A program made the position numbers and the translations under genes. Below the pieces are notes generated by a model. It saw only the letters and a list, made by a program, of their open reading frames with translations, ran no database searches and was not told the origin of the DNA. Shown in pieces: positions 26,720 to 34,981 of a stretch of 64,000 nt of DNA (positions are counted from its first letter, which is position 1; each line of letters starts with the position of its first letter). Origin of the DNA: Syntrophomonas sp. DTU019 (GTDB lineage: Bacteria > Bacillota > Syntrophomonadia > Syntrophomonadales > Syntrophomonadaceae); NCBI GenBank assembly GCA_913757435.1, contig CAJYDM010000001.1, positions 1,070,803 through 1,134,802 on the forward strand. Reading direction: 5' to 3'.

Positions 26720-27088
26720 TTATCTGTTCCCACGGCCATGAAATCCGGGATGAATCTCGTCTAACAAAGAGAGCTCACCGTCAATGAAGACCTTGATATT
26801 TCCCAAAGCGGTAGCGTCAATGGTTTTATATATTTTTATGGATGCTCCTTTGATTACCTGAGCGGCATTTTCACCGCAACGTGGTGTAAGTAATGCACTT
26901 ATGTTGGCATCAACAACGGTTTGGGCCGCCTTGATCCCGGCACCGCCCTGGCTGACCGCAGCCTTGTTATCAATGAACTCACTAGCCTTTGAGTCGGTAT
27001 CATAAATGAGTAAATATGGTGCCCGTCCAAATGATTGGCATACACTTGAATCAATGCTTTTCTCGTCTACCGGTATCGCTATTCTCAT
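26720..27088 (-). CDS. NifX-family (Nitro_FeMo-Co) protein
   Basis: The 122-residue protein has one dinitrogenase cofactor domain. It begins MRIAIPVDEKSIDSSVCQSF, where the family often has a histidine after SF (here FGRAP). The central segment QGGAGIKAAQTVVDANISALL and TPRCGENAAQV carry the single late cysteine. It probably carries or scaffolds a metal cluster. It lies 42 bases after metK, with GGAGG upstream. Lacking the HFGHC motif, it differs from the second NifX protein of the operon, so the two are unlikely to be redundant. Confidence 0.85.
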   Translation of the reverse strand: MRIAIPVDEKSIDSSVCQSFGRAPYLLIYDTDSKASEFIDNKAAVSQGGAGIKAAQTVVDANISALLTPRCGENAAQVIKGASIKIYKTIDATALGNIKVFIDGELSLLDEIHPGFHGRGNR

Positions 27089-27130
27089 AGGGAAACCTCC
27101 TTTTAAAATAATTTTGCCGATAATTAGTCG

Positions 27131-28318
27131 CTATTTTACGGACCTGCGTAATATTTTAGCTTTATCAATGCTTTCCCAGTTGAAATCAGAGTCTAAACGT
27201 CCAAAATGACCATAACAAGCCGTTTTTTTGTATATAGGCCTGCGCAGATTCAACTCTTTAATAATGCTCCCTGGTCTGAGATCAAAATGTTCATTTATAA
27301 TATGAACGATCTTGCTGTCCGAAACCTTGCCGGTACCAAAGGTGTCGACATATATTGAAACCGGATTTGCTACTCCTATGGCATAAGCAAGCTGAATTTC
27401 GCATTTGTCTGCTAGACCAGCCGCAACGATGTTCTTAGCCACGTATCTCGCCGCATAGGACGCTGAACGATCAACCTTGGTAGGATCTTTACCTGAAAAG
27501 GCTCCGCCTCCATGTCTGGCCATACCGCCATAAGTATCAGAAATAATCTTACGACCGGTTAGCCCCGAATCTGCCTGGGGCCCTCCTATAACAAACCTTC
27601 CGGTAGGATTGATAAGATATCTGGTTTGCTTATCGAGCATTTCCGACGGGACAACAGCTTTTATGACCTGTTCGATAATATTCTGTTCAATATCTGCATA
27701 TTCTATTTCTGGTTTATGCTGAGCTGAAACAACTACTGTACTAATCCTGGTCGGTTTGCCATCCTCGTATTGTACTGTAACTTGAGTTTTACCGTCTGGG
27801 TATAAATAATCAATCAGCTTTGCTTTGCGCACATCGGCCAACCGCTTGGCTAATTTGCTGGATAGCAATATCGGTAGCGGCATAAATTCGGCAGTCTCAT
27901 TGCTGGCATAGCCGAACATCATGCCTTGATCACCGGCACCAATTGTTTTCCCTTCACTGTCAAGCTGCTGTCCACCCTCCTGACCCAGAGAAACTTTTAC
28001 ACCCATTGCAATATCAGCAGACTGTTCATCCAAAGAGGTAATAACTGCGCAAGTATCTGCATCAAAGCCGTATTTTGCACGGGTATAGCCTACGTCCCGA
28101 ACAGTTTGACGGACGATTCTGGGAATATCCACATAGCAATCGGCACTGACCTCACCCGCTACAACTACCAACCCGGTGGAAACCAGCGTTTCAACCGCAA
28201 CTCTGCCATACGGGTCCTTGCTGATTATGGCATCCAATATTGAATCAGAAATTAAGTCAGCCATTTTATCAGGGTGCCCCTCGGTTACGGATTCAGACGT
28301 AAAAAGTTGTGTTCCCAA
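27131..28318 (-). CDS. metK: S-adenosylmethionine synthetase
   Basis: The 395-residue enzyme makes S-adenosylmethionine from methionine and ATP. It shows all family landmarks: [15 protein letters not shown] at the start, the hexapeptide GAGDQG (about residue 118), [18 protein letters not shown] and the P-loop-like [16 protein letters not shown]. Length is normal. It lies 37 bases after a small ferredoxin gene and 42 before a NifX gene in one same-strand run, so it appears embedded in the metal-cluster operon. Whether it is the cell's only metK or a locus-specific copy cannot be told from this window. No SAM riboswitch is seen upstream. Confidence 0.96.
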   Translation of the reverse strand: MGTQLFTSESVTEGHPDKMADLISDSILDAIISKDPYGRVAVETLVSTGLVVVAGEVSADCYVDIPRIVRQTVRDVGYTRAKYGFDADTCAVITSLDEQSADIAMGVKVSLGQEGGQQLDSEGKTIGAGDQGMMFGYASNETAEFMPLPILLSSKLAKRLADVRKAKLIDYLYPDGKTQVTVQYEDGKPTRISTVVVSAQHKPEIEYADIEQNIIEQVIKAVVPSEMLDKQTRYLINPTGRFVIGGPQADSGLTGRKIISDTYGGMARHGGGAFSGKDPTKVDRSASYAARYVAKNIVAAGLADKCEIQLAYAIGVANPVSIYVDTFGTGKVSDSKIVHIINEHFDLRPGSIIKELNLRRPIYKKTACYGHFGRLDSDFNWESIDKAKILRRSVK

Positions 28319-28355
28319 TGTTTATCACCCCTGTTATTTATTAATATTACTGAAA

Positions 28356-28523
28356 TCAGTCTTCCTGGTGTATGGCTTCCAAGGGGCAAACATCTATACA
28401 CGAGGCGCATTCTATGCAGATCTCTTTGCTGATTACAGCTTGAATTTCAACTAGCGAAATAGCCTCTAATGGGCATGATTCCACACATAATCCGCACCCG
28501 ACACAGGTTTCGTCTATATACAT
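28356..28523 (-). CDS. Small two-cluster 4Fe-4S ferredoxin
   Basis: A 55-codon frame encodes two classical 4Fe-4S motifs, CVGCGLCVESC near the start and CIECASCIDVC near the end. It is a clostridial-type 2[4Fe-4S] ferredoxin. The ATG at 28523 has AAGGAG 8 bases upstream; an ATG two codons earlier is too close to that site. It is 37 bases upstream of metK on the same strand. It is a likely electron donor for the operon's cluster chemistry. Confidence 0.88.
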   Translation of the reverse strand: MYIDETCVGCGLCVESCPLEAISLVEIQAVISKEICIECASCIDVCPLEAIHQED

Positions 28524-28758
28524 TTTCATATCTCCTTGTTTTAAGTGTGCCTTTTCTCAATAAATTGAACTTCCATCTTCTGCTACATATTTATTGGACT
28601 GGGCCTTTAATGGGTGTTGGCCGGAGAATCAAGCGCCCCAAGGCTAGGTTTTCAGGCAAGCAGTAAACCTTCCTCCATTTCCCTGGTCCAGGCCGGTTAT
28701 CTCGCCTCGTCATGCATCCAAAGCAGTGGGAGTAATCTCCCACTGCCTTGGTCTGCTC

Positions 28759-29040
28759 TTATAGGCTTTCCAAGCGTTTATCAATAGCTTCAAGCTCAAT
28801 TTGCAATTGTTCCTTTTTGGCCTGCAGAGCTTGTTTATGAGCCGTTTGATGTGCTCCCAAGCCGGGGTTTCGTCCAAATCCAAATCCCCAATTTCTTGCG
28901 AACCCTCTTCCATAACCTCTTCCGCAACCACGTCCAAACCAACCGCCGGTATCGGGGGTATTAATGCCTGAGCAAATACCGAGTTTTCTACCTGTCATTG
29001 CACCCATTCCCATAGGTCCGGTTCCATCTCTTCTTGGCAT
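28759..29040 (-). CDS. DUF5320-type small Gly/Arg/Phe-rich protein
   Basis: The 93-residue protein starts PRRDGTGPMGMGAMTGRKLG, the DUF5320 signature, continues with a Gly/Arg/Phe-rich middle (residues 35-60) and ends in a charged coiled-coil (KEQLQIELEAIDKRLESL). Members sit beside NifX-type genes in many anaerobes; their role is unknown. The ATG at 29040 follows AAAGGAG by 8 bases. Its leader and first codons nearly repeat those of the gene just upstream, so the two starts arose by duplication. Confidence 0.85.
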   Translation of the reverse strand: MPRRDGTGPMGMGAMTGRKLGICSGINTPDTGGWFGRGCGRGYGRGFARNWGFGFGRNPGLGAHQTAHKQALQAKKEQLQIELEAIDKRLESL

Positions 29041-29058
29041 ATGATTCACTCCTTTCTA

Positions 29059-29283
29059 TTAGGCTCTGACCATAGCCGTGCCGCACTGTGGGCACTTGAC
29101 TTTATGACATGGTGCCCCAGTTTGATGCAGCACTTTTGTCCCGCAATTCGAGCATATGCAAAATCCTCCCGGACCTGTTCCCGAAGAACCTGCAGTTTTT
29201 CCTCTGCCAGGTCCACGCCTGGATTGACGGGCTAACCTGCTGCCACCTGAGCCTAAGGGCTCAGTTCCATCTCTTCCCGGCAT
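29059..29283 (-). CDS. DUF5320-related small protein with zinc ribbon
   Basis: The 74-residue protein shares the start MPGRDGTEPLG with the next gene, then changes to a Ser/Gly/Arg-rich linker and a C-terminal zinc ribbon with CSNCGTKV and CPQCGTAM. It is the first gene of the NifX/MinD operon, directly behind the palindrome-flanked promoter. The ATG at 29283 follows AAAGGAG; an in-frame GTG nine bases earlier is too close. The role is unknown; metal binding is likely. Confidence 0.82.
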   Translation of the reverse strand: MPGRDGTEPLGSGGSRLARQSRRGPGRGKTAGSSGTGPGGFCICSNCGTKVLHQTGAPCHKVKCPQCGTAMVRA

Positions 29284-29303
29284 ATGATTCACTCCTTTTT
29301 GTT

Positions 29304-29356
29304 TATGACATATGTCATATATAATTTTATTGTAGGCTATTTATGACATATGTCAA
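29304..29356 (-). promoter_or_regulatory. Operator-flanked promoter of the NifX/MinD/metK operon
   Basis: On the minus strand TTGACA (29356-29351), a 16-base spacer and TACAAT (29334-29329) form a strong promoter. Two copies of the palindrome TGACATATGTCA surround it: one at 29344-29355 overlapping the -35 box, one at 29306-29317 (16 bp palindromic, 29304-29319) just after the -10 box near the expected transcript start. Centres are 38 bases apart. Binding at both sites would block RNA polymerase, so this looks like a repressed promoter. The regulator is not identified. Confidence 0.8.
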
Positions 29357-29543
29357 TAACTATTTGCTCCGATATACAATAAAAAAGAATCCAGTATAGA
29401 GGACTATTTACCCTCCCTAAGCAACCTTAATAGGAGGTTCATAAGATTCTACCGATACGCAAAACATGTATGACCAAATAAAAAGGCCTTTGCGTAGTAG
29501 CATTAGATGCCACATCAGCAAAAGCCCAATATTACAATATTTC

Positions 29544-29628
29544 TGGTGTCGGAGGGGGGACTTGAACCCCCACGCCTTTCAGCATACGCCCCTCAAACGT
29601 ACGTGTCTGCCCGTTCCACCACTCCGAC
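29544..29628 (-). tRNA. tRNA-Leu (anticodon GAG)
   Basis: The minus strand gives a class II tRNA with a long variable arm. The acceptor GTCGGAG pairs with CTCCGAC, the T-loop is GGTTCAAGTCC, and the anticodon loop TTGAGGG gives GAG, which reads CUC and CUU. CCA is encoded (29544-29546). No clear terminator is seen downstream. Confidence 0.94.
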
Positions 29629-29672
29629 CCGTAGACTTGTACGCCAGAGCCAAAGGTGCCCTGACAAAGGGT

Positions 29673-29701
29673 ATTATACAACGTCCTTACCTGGGTGTCA
29701 A
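29673..29701 (-). promoter_or_regulatory. Consensus promoter of tRNA-Leu(GAG)
   Basis: On the minus strand TTGACA (29701-29696), a 17-base spacer and TATAAT (29678-29673) form a perfect sigma-A promoter 45 bases before the tRNA. Confidence 0.88.
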
Positions 29702-29888
29702 TTAAGGAATATAGCCCTTCACAGCCATACTCTGTTAAGTTAATTATACACCATAACCGGGGTCTCAGAATGCAGCAAATTTGGGGCTGATGGCATTAAA
29801 AACCTGGTATTCGTAAGCGAACACACTGGCAAATTTGACTTATGACTAACGGCTGCTGATGGATCGCGCATTACCCACCCCGGCAGAT

Positions 29889-30143
29889 TTAGTATTCTGA
29901 GTCATTTATGTCCCAAAGGCAGTTGATGCACACCAGATTATTCTTATGGTAATGAAGGTTGTGTACTTGGCCGCAGACGGCGCAACCTTGCGAAATCTTC
30001 TGCAGTTTAATAATGCCTTCCTGAATGATCAATTCAAGATAATCGCCGACTTTTATATCCAGTGCCTCCATGATTCCGGACGGTAGCTTGATACGTCCGG
30101 TCTTGTCCATATTTATTACGGTGCGTACATTTTTCAACACCAC
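29889..30143 (-). CDS. AbrB/SpoVT-type DNA-binding protein with C-terminal zinc ribbon
   Basis: The 84-residue protein has an N-terminal swapped-hairpin AbrB domain (VINMDKTGRIKLPSGIMEAL, then IKVGDYLELI), the DNA-binding part of transition-state regulators. The C-terminal 30 residues carry CAVCG and CINCL, a four-cysteine zinc site joined to the DNA-binding domain. This pairing is reminiscent of AbrB-like proteins of Clostridia with a short cysteine tail. It is a lone gene upstream of, and divergent from, the DUF1538 gene. A local regulator of either neighbour is possible, but no target site was identified. Confidence 0.8.
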   Translation of the reverse strand: MVLKNVRTVINMDKTGRIKLPSGIMEALDIKVGDYLELIIQEGIIKLQKISQGCAVCGQVHNLHYHKNNLVCINCLWDINDSEY

Positions 30144-30481
30144 AGTCCTCCAGAACTACTCTTAAATGGTAATAAATTGTAATTATATGTATAATTTAGA
30201 ACTAATTTCATAAGAAGGCAAGTGACAATATTTTAAGCGTTCTGAATAAGATTAGTGTTTCTATGCCATACAATTGATACGAAGAGATCTAACTCGCCTA
30301 GCTATGCTGCGTGGTCATGGCTTAAATAAAAATATATAATATCTAATGTAACTCAATTTATTACGTTGGCCTTTTAACCCCTCAGGTGGATAATCTCATC
30401 ACCAAAGGATTCCAGTTGTCTGTGCAGGGAGAAGGAAGCGGTCTAATACCTAATTAGATAAAGAGAAAGGAAGATCATATA
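30144..30481. other. AT-rich intergenic region between divergent genes
   Basis: The AbrB-like gene and the DUF1538 gene diverge from this 338-base region. It is AT-rich and should contain both promoters, but no pair of boxes is convincing. I saw no strong hairpin, known riboswitch or small gene. Confidence 0.45.
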
Positions 30482-31963
30482 TTGGATGAGGTTTTCTCCA
30501 AGTTCAAAGAAGTGCTGTATTCGGTATTACCGATAACACTTATAGTAATAGTACTAAACTTTACTCTGTCGCCGGTTGCTACACCGTTGATCATTAGATT
30601 TATTATCGGTGCGGTACTTATTATTATCGGATTGACCATTTTTTTGATCGGGGTAGATATCGGCATCACTCCAATTGGCAATACCATGGGCTCAACAATG
30701 GCCAAAAGCAACAAACTCTGGATAGTCATTCTGGCTGGTATACTTCTTGGATTTTTTGTGTCCATTGCCGAACCCGACCTTCATATTCTAGCTGGACAGG
30801 TAGCTGCGGTCACATCAGGTTTAATTGCCAAGAATATCCTGGTTGTGATCGTATCAATTGGGATCGCGGTATTTTTATCGATAGGCCTGACTAGAATCGT
30901 TCTCAATTTTCCTATACACAAGCTGCTTACACTGATTTATGCGGTGATTTTGATACTTGCATTTATGACTTCACCGGAGTTTCTGGCCATATCATTCGAT
31001 GCTTCGGGTGCAACCACGGGAGCCTTGACGGTTCCCTTTATTCTTGCCCTGGCGGTGGGGGTATCCAAACTTAAGAAGCATAGTCAAGAAGCCGAAAAAG
31101 ATAGCTTTGGACTGGTAGGAATTGCTTCTGCGGGTGCAATTATATCAGTTATGGCCATGAGCATTATTTCGAAAACCGATAAGGTCACGGGCAATCTTCC
31201 TCAGCAAACCGTTTCCGATGCCATAGTTGAACCTTTTTTACACATATTTCCCATCGTGACCGGGGAGGTTATCGTGTCACTGCTGCCTATCGTAATAACT
31301 TTTCTAATATTTCAAAGAATTTCCTTTAAGTTGTCAAAACGGAATGTACGTAAGATATTATTCGGAACATTATTCACCTTAATAGGTCTGGTTCTGTTTT
31401 TGGTTGGCGTTAATGCTGGTTTCATGAACGTAGGAAGCACGGTTGGATATAACCTGGCTTCACTAGATAGCAAAGCTTATGTAATCATTCTAGCCTTTGT
31501 GTTGGGCTTTGTGACTATTCTTGCCGAACCGGCAGTGTATGTCCTGACGCATCAGATCGAAGATGTTACCAGCGGTTATGTAAAACGGCCGGTGGTTTTG
31601 ATTACGCTTGCTATAGGAGTTGGCATAGCTGTAGCTCTATCGATAATTAGGATTTTAATACCAGAATTGCAGCTATGGCAATATCTCCTTCCAGGATATA
31701 TGATTGCATTAGCGTTAATGTATTTTGTGCCTACGCTCTTTGTCGGTATGGCCTTTGATTCAGGCGGTGTCGCTTCAGGACCGATGACAGCCACTTTTAT
31801 ACTGGCATATTCACAAGGTGTTGCAGAAGCCATACCAGGTGCCAATGTACTCACTGAAGGATTCGGAATGATTGCCATGGTTGCTATGACTCCAGTTATC
31901 TCTTTACAAATATTGGGTTTGATTTTTAAACTAAAATCGAAGAAAGGAGAAATGGAGAGTTGA
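30482..31963 (+). CDS. DUF1538 family membrane protein (putative transporter)
   Basis: The 493-residue protein has about twelve hydrophobic segments in two repeated halves. Each half has an IGxxLFLxGVxxG-like helix (LTIFLIGVDIGITPIG; LVLFLVGVNAGFMNVG), an AEPxxxxL segment (SIAEPDLHIL; ILAEPAVYVL) and an FDxSG...GxxTxxFILA segment (FDASGATTGALTVPFILA; FDSGGVASGPMTATFILA). These conserved polar motifs inside helices suggest a transport path. The start is TTG with AAAGGAAG upstream. The next gene, with two PII-like domains, overlaps its stop. The substrate is unknown. Confidence 0.85.
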   Translation: MDEVFSKFKEVLYSVLPITLIVIVLNFTLSPVATPLIIRFIIGAVLIIIGLTIFLIGVDIGITPIGNTMGSTMAKSNKLWIVILAGILLGFFVSIAEPDLHILAGQVAAVTSGLIAKNILVVIVSIGIAVFLSIGLTRIVLNFPIHKLLTLIYAVILILAFMTSPEFLAISFDASGATTGALTVPFILALAVGVSKLKKHSQEAEKDSFGLVGIASAGAIISVMAMSIISKTDKVTGNLPQQTVSDAIVEPFLHIFPIVTGEVIVSLLPIVITFLIFQRISFKLSKRNVRKILFGTLFTLIGLVLFLVGVNAGFMNVGSTVGYNLASLDSKAYVIILAFVLGFVTILAEPAVYVLTHQIEDVTSGYVKRPVVLITLAIGVGIAVALSIIRILIPELQLWQYLLPGYMIALALMYFVPTLFVGMAFDSGGVASGPMTATFILAYSQGVAEAIPGANVLTEGFGMIAMVAMTPVISLQILGLIFKLKSKKGEMES

Positions 31964-32619
31964 TAGACGAAATGGATATCGAGTTGATATGCATAATTGT
32001 CAATTTCGGATCGGGGAGCAAACTGATCAAAACAGCTAAACAATGCGGTGTGACAGGTGGCACAGTAACACTGGGAAAAGGAACCATTGACAACCGAATC
32101 CTCGATTATCTGGGGATCTCAAGTGTAAGAAAAGAGGTCGTGTTTCTAATAGCTGAGAAGTCCACAGCTTATAAGGCACTTGATACAATCAACAAAAAGT
32201 TTATGTTTCATAAACCCAATCATGGTATTGCCTTTACGTCTACCATTTGCAGTCTATCCGGAACAAATCGTCTTTCATGCAATAGTATTAAGACTGAAAG
32301 AGGTGCGAATAACAATATGTATAACGCCATCACAACAATTGTAGATAAAGGTAAGGCAGAAGATGTTATTGATGCAGCAACTAAAGCCGGATCAAAAGGA
32401 GGCACCATTATAAACGCCAGAGGTTCGGGAATTCATGAAACCAGCAAATTATTCTCGATGGAGATCGAGCCGGAAAAAGAGATCGTCATTATTCTTTCTG
32501 AAGTAGCGTCAACCGAAAAAATCGTAGCTTCAATTAGAAACCATTTAAAAATCGACAAACCTGGCAACGGCATAATATATGTCCAGGACGTCAATAAAAC
32601 CTATGGTATATATAAATAA
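31960..32619 (+). CDS. Protein with two tandem PII-like domains
   Basis: The 219-residue protein consists of two similar halves of about 105 residues, each starting with a beta-strand and GSGSKLIKTAKQCGVTGGT (first) or KGKAEDVIDAATKAGSKGGT (second), the pattern of PII-type signalling proteins. PII proteins form trimers that bind ATP, ADP or other small ligands and control transporters. Start TTG 31960 overlaps the DUF1538 stop (TTGA), so the two genes are translationally coupled. It probably controls the DUF1538 protein as GlnK controls AmtB; this is inferred from fold and coupling. No typical uridylylated T-loop tyrosine motif is evident. Confidence 0.82.
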   Translation: MIDEMDIELICIIVNFGSGSKLIKTAKQCGVTGGTVTLGKGTIDNRILDYLGISSVRKEVVFLIAEKSTAYKALDTINKKFMFHKPNHGIAFTSTICSLSGTNRLSCNSIKTERGANNNMYNAITTIVDKGKAEDVIDAATKAGSKGGTIINARGSGIHETSKLFSMEIEPEKEIVIILSEVASTEKIVASIRNHLKIDKPGNGIIYVQDVNKTYGIYK

Positions 32620-32752
32620 TATTTTTGTGATGCGCTTCACTATACTGATTCTGACTTCGTATCTTTTGCATAAGTCTTTGTTCAAGAGCATATAAGGTCA
32701 GGCAATACAACTGCCCAACTAAACGGCAGCAGACTTTCCATTGCTGTGCGAG

Positions 32753-32778
32753 CATGGCTGGAGTGCGCCACAGCCATG
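32753..32778 (+). promoter_or_regulatory. Hairpin just upstream of the Kef-type antiporter gene
   Basis: CATGGCTG (32753-32760) pairs perfectly with CAGCCATG (32771-32778), leaving a 10-base loop. It sits about 30 bases before the start codon and has no T-run. It may influence translation of the antiporter, but no known riboswitch matches. Confidence 0.35.
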
Positions 32779-32806
32779 ATTCAAAGATACTACCAGGAGG
32801 TAATCA

Positions 32807-34828
32807 ATGCACATTCCTCTTTTAAATGACATTATCATCATATTTGGCCTGGCCATCGCGGTGATATATATCTGCCACAAGATCAACCTCCCTAGCGTGG
32901 TGGGACTTTTGATTACCGGGGTACTGGCTGGTCCTCATGGATGGGGACTAGTCAATGATGTAAAAAGTGTTGATGCTATGGCTGAGCTGGGCATTATTCT
33001 GTTGCTTTTTACCATAGGTATCGAGTTTTCAATACGAGAACTCTTGAGAATCAAGAAAAGCGTATTCTTAGGCGGAGTTCTGCAGGTTTTGTTCACTTCG
33101 CTGGCAACCATGCTTATTGTGATAAGAATCGGATACCATTGGAATATTGCCTTGTTTATGGGTTTTCTGGTGTCGCTGAGCAGCACCGCCATTGTGCTCA
33201 AACTGATGCAGGACCGCTCTGAGATTGATTCCCCCCATGGCCGGAATATACTGGGCATATTGATTTTTCAGGACATTATCATCATACCCATGATGCTATT
33301 AACCCCGATTTTGGCCCATGCCGCTGGCGGAACCGGGGAATCCATTTTACTGTTGATTGTAGAAATGCTGTTGGTATTGGTGTTTTTGTATGTCAGCGCC
33401 CGCTGGGTGGCGCCATTTATTTTCCACCACATCGCCAGACAGCGAAGCCGGGAGTTATTCCTGATCAGCACTGTCACCATGGGGTTGGCGGTGGCCTGGC
33501 TGACCTCCAGCATCGGATTGTCACTATCGCTGGGGGCCTTCCTGGCCGGGTTGATTATTTCGGAATCCGAGTACAATCATCAGGCCCTGGTCAGCATCTT
33601 GCCTTTCCGCGATGTGTTCACCAGTATCTTCTTTGTGTCGGTAGGTATGTTGTTCAATGCCGCCGAGTTTTTACACAACCCCCTGGCACTGGCCGGGGCG
33701 GCCCTGTTGATCCTGGTGGTGAAGGCTATCGCCGCAGGGGGAGTGGTATTGTCGCTGGGCTTTCCCTTGAGGACCGCTATCCTGGCAGGTCTGGCTCTTA
33801 ATCAGGTGGGAGAATTCTCCTTTATTCTTTCCCGGGTAGGATTAGAGTACCAGTTATTGAGTCAGGAATTCTATCAGTTGTTCATTATTGTCTCAGTGCT
33901 AACCATGGCCCTAACGCCCTTCAGCATAGGACTCAGCCCTCGCCTGGCGCAGGCCTTGCTGCGCCTTCCCCTGCCTGCCAAGACCAGAACCGGTATAGAC
34001 CAGCATTTGGAATCACCTCATGAGCATTTGAATGACCATCTGGTCATTATAGGTTTTGGCATCAACGGCCGTAATCTGGCCCGGGCGGCATCTGCTACCA
34101 ACATTCCCTATGTGATCATAGAGATGAACCCCGATGTGGTAAAGCAGGAAAGGTGTAATGGCGAGCCCATCTTTTTCGGGGATGCCATTCATCCGGAAGT
34201 GCTGCAGCAGGCTAATATCGATACCGCCCGGGTGGTGGTAGTGGCCATATCAGATGCTGCCGCGACTAACCGAATCGTGGATATGATCCACAGAACCAAT
34301 CCCCAGGTGCACATCATCGTGCGCACCCGCTATGTGCAGGATATTGGGGAACTTTACTCATTGGGGGCTCACGATGTCATTCCCGAGGAATTTGAGACTT
34401 CCATAGAGATATTTACCCTGGTCTTGAAGAAATACCTGATTCCCAAAGTCGATATTGATGGGTTTGTTGCTGAGATCAGAGCCGATGGTTATGAGATGCT
34501 GCGCAGCATGTCCAGGAAATCCCCCACCTTCCATGACATCAAACTGCATTGCCATGATGCTGAAATCGCCAATATCAGGGTGGAAGGCAGCTCAGTTTTA
34601 GTTAATCAGACCCTCGCTGATATCGATTTGAGGAATAGGTACGGGGTGTCTGTTTTATTGATCCAACGCGGGAATGAAACCATCATCAATCCCGCCGCCG
34701 ACACTGTGCTGCAGCCTGAAGATCAAGCGGTTTTATTGGGAACTCCGGACTGCGTCAGTCAAGTTACACGGCTCCTGGGAGCAAGTGCGACACCAATGGG
34801 CACCCGACCCAGGCTGGAGGCGGTCTAA
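32807..34828 (+). CDS. Kef-type monovalent cation:proton antiporter with TrkA domains
   Basis: The 673-residue CPA2 protein has twelve or so membrane helices over residues 1-385 (starting NDIIIIFGLAIAVIYI). A cytoplasmic RCK/TrkA-N domain follows with the nucleotide-binding VIIGFGINGRNLA (about 410) and YVIIEMNP. A TrkA-C domain ends the protein (about 580-660). It should exchange K+ or Na+ for protons and be gated by a nucleotide at the RCK domain. AGGAGG precedes the ATG. It is transcribed alone. The ion preference is not readable from sequence. Confidence 0.92.
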   Translation: MHIPLLNDIIIIFGLAIAVIYICHKINLPSVVGLLITGVLAGPHGWGLVNDVKSVDAMAELGIILLLFTIGIEFSIRELLRIKKSVFLGGVLQVLFTSLATMLIVIRIGYHWNIALFMGFLVSLSSTAIVLKLMQDRSEIDSPHGRNILGILIFQDIIIIPMMLLTPILAHAAGGTGESILLLIVEMLLVLVFLYVSARWVAPFIFHHIARQRSRELFLISTVTMGLAVAWLTSSIGLSLSLGAFLAGLIISESEYNHQALVSILPFRDVFTSIFFVSVGMLFNAAEFLHNPLALAGAALLILVVKAIAAGGVVLSLGFPLRTAILAGLALNQVGEFSFILSRVGLEYQLLSQEFYQLFIIVSVLTMALTPFSIGLSPRLAQALLRLPLPAKTRTGIDQHLESPHEHLNDHLVIIGFGINGRNLARAASATNIPYVIIEMNPDVVKQERCNGEPIFFGDAIHPEVLQQANIDTARVVVVAISDAAATNRIVDMIHRTNPQVHIIVRTRYVQDIGELYSLGAHDVIPEEFETSIEIFTLVLKKYLIPKVDIDGFVAEIRADGYEMLRSMSRKSPTFHDIKLHCHDAEIANIRVEGSSVLVNQTLADIDLRNRYGVSVLLIQRGNETIINPAADTVLQPEDQAVLLGTPDCVSQVTRLLGASATPMGTRPRLEAV

Positions 34829-34981
34829 TAGATAGCGGCCGAAGTGGAGTGAGGAAGCAGTTCTTGACAGCATACTGGCCCAGCGGGTGCTATCGCCTTA
34901 ACAGGTAGATACGTCTAATCGCCTATAGGACTGTAGTGTATGATATTATTTAGGAAATAATCCCTGGAACGAGGTGTCAGG

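Noticed and set aside
28100..28360. SAM riboswitch expected before metK
   Set aside because: The leader between the ferredoxin and metK is only 37 bases, too short, and has no such structure.
28469..28666. 65-codon plus-strand frame across the ferredoxin leader
   Set aside because: It overlaps a clear ferredoxin on the other strand and lacks a ribosome site and conserved sequence.
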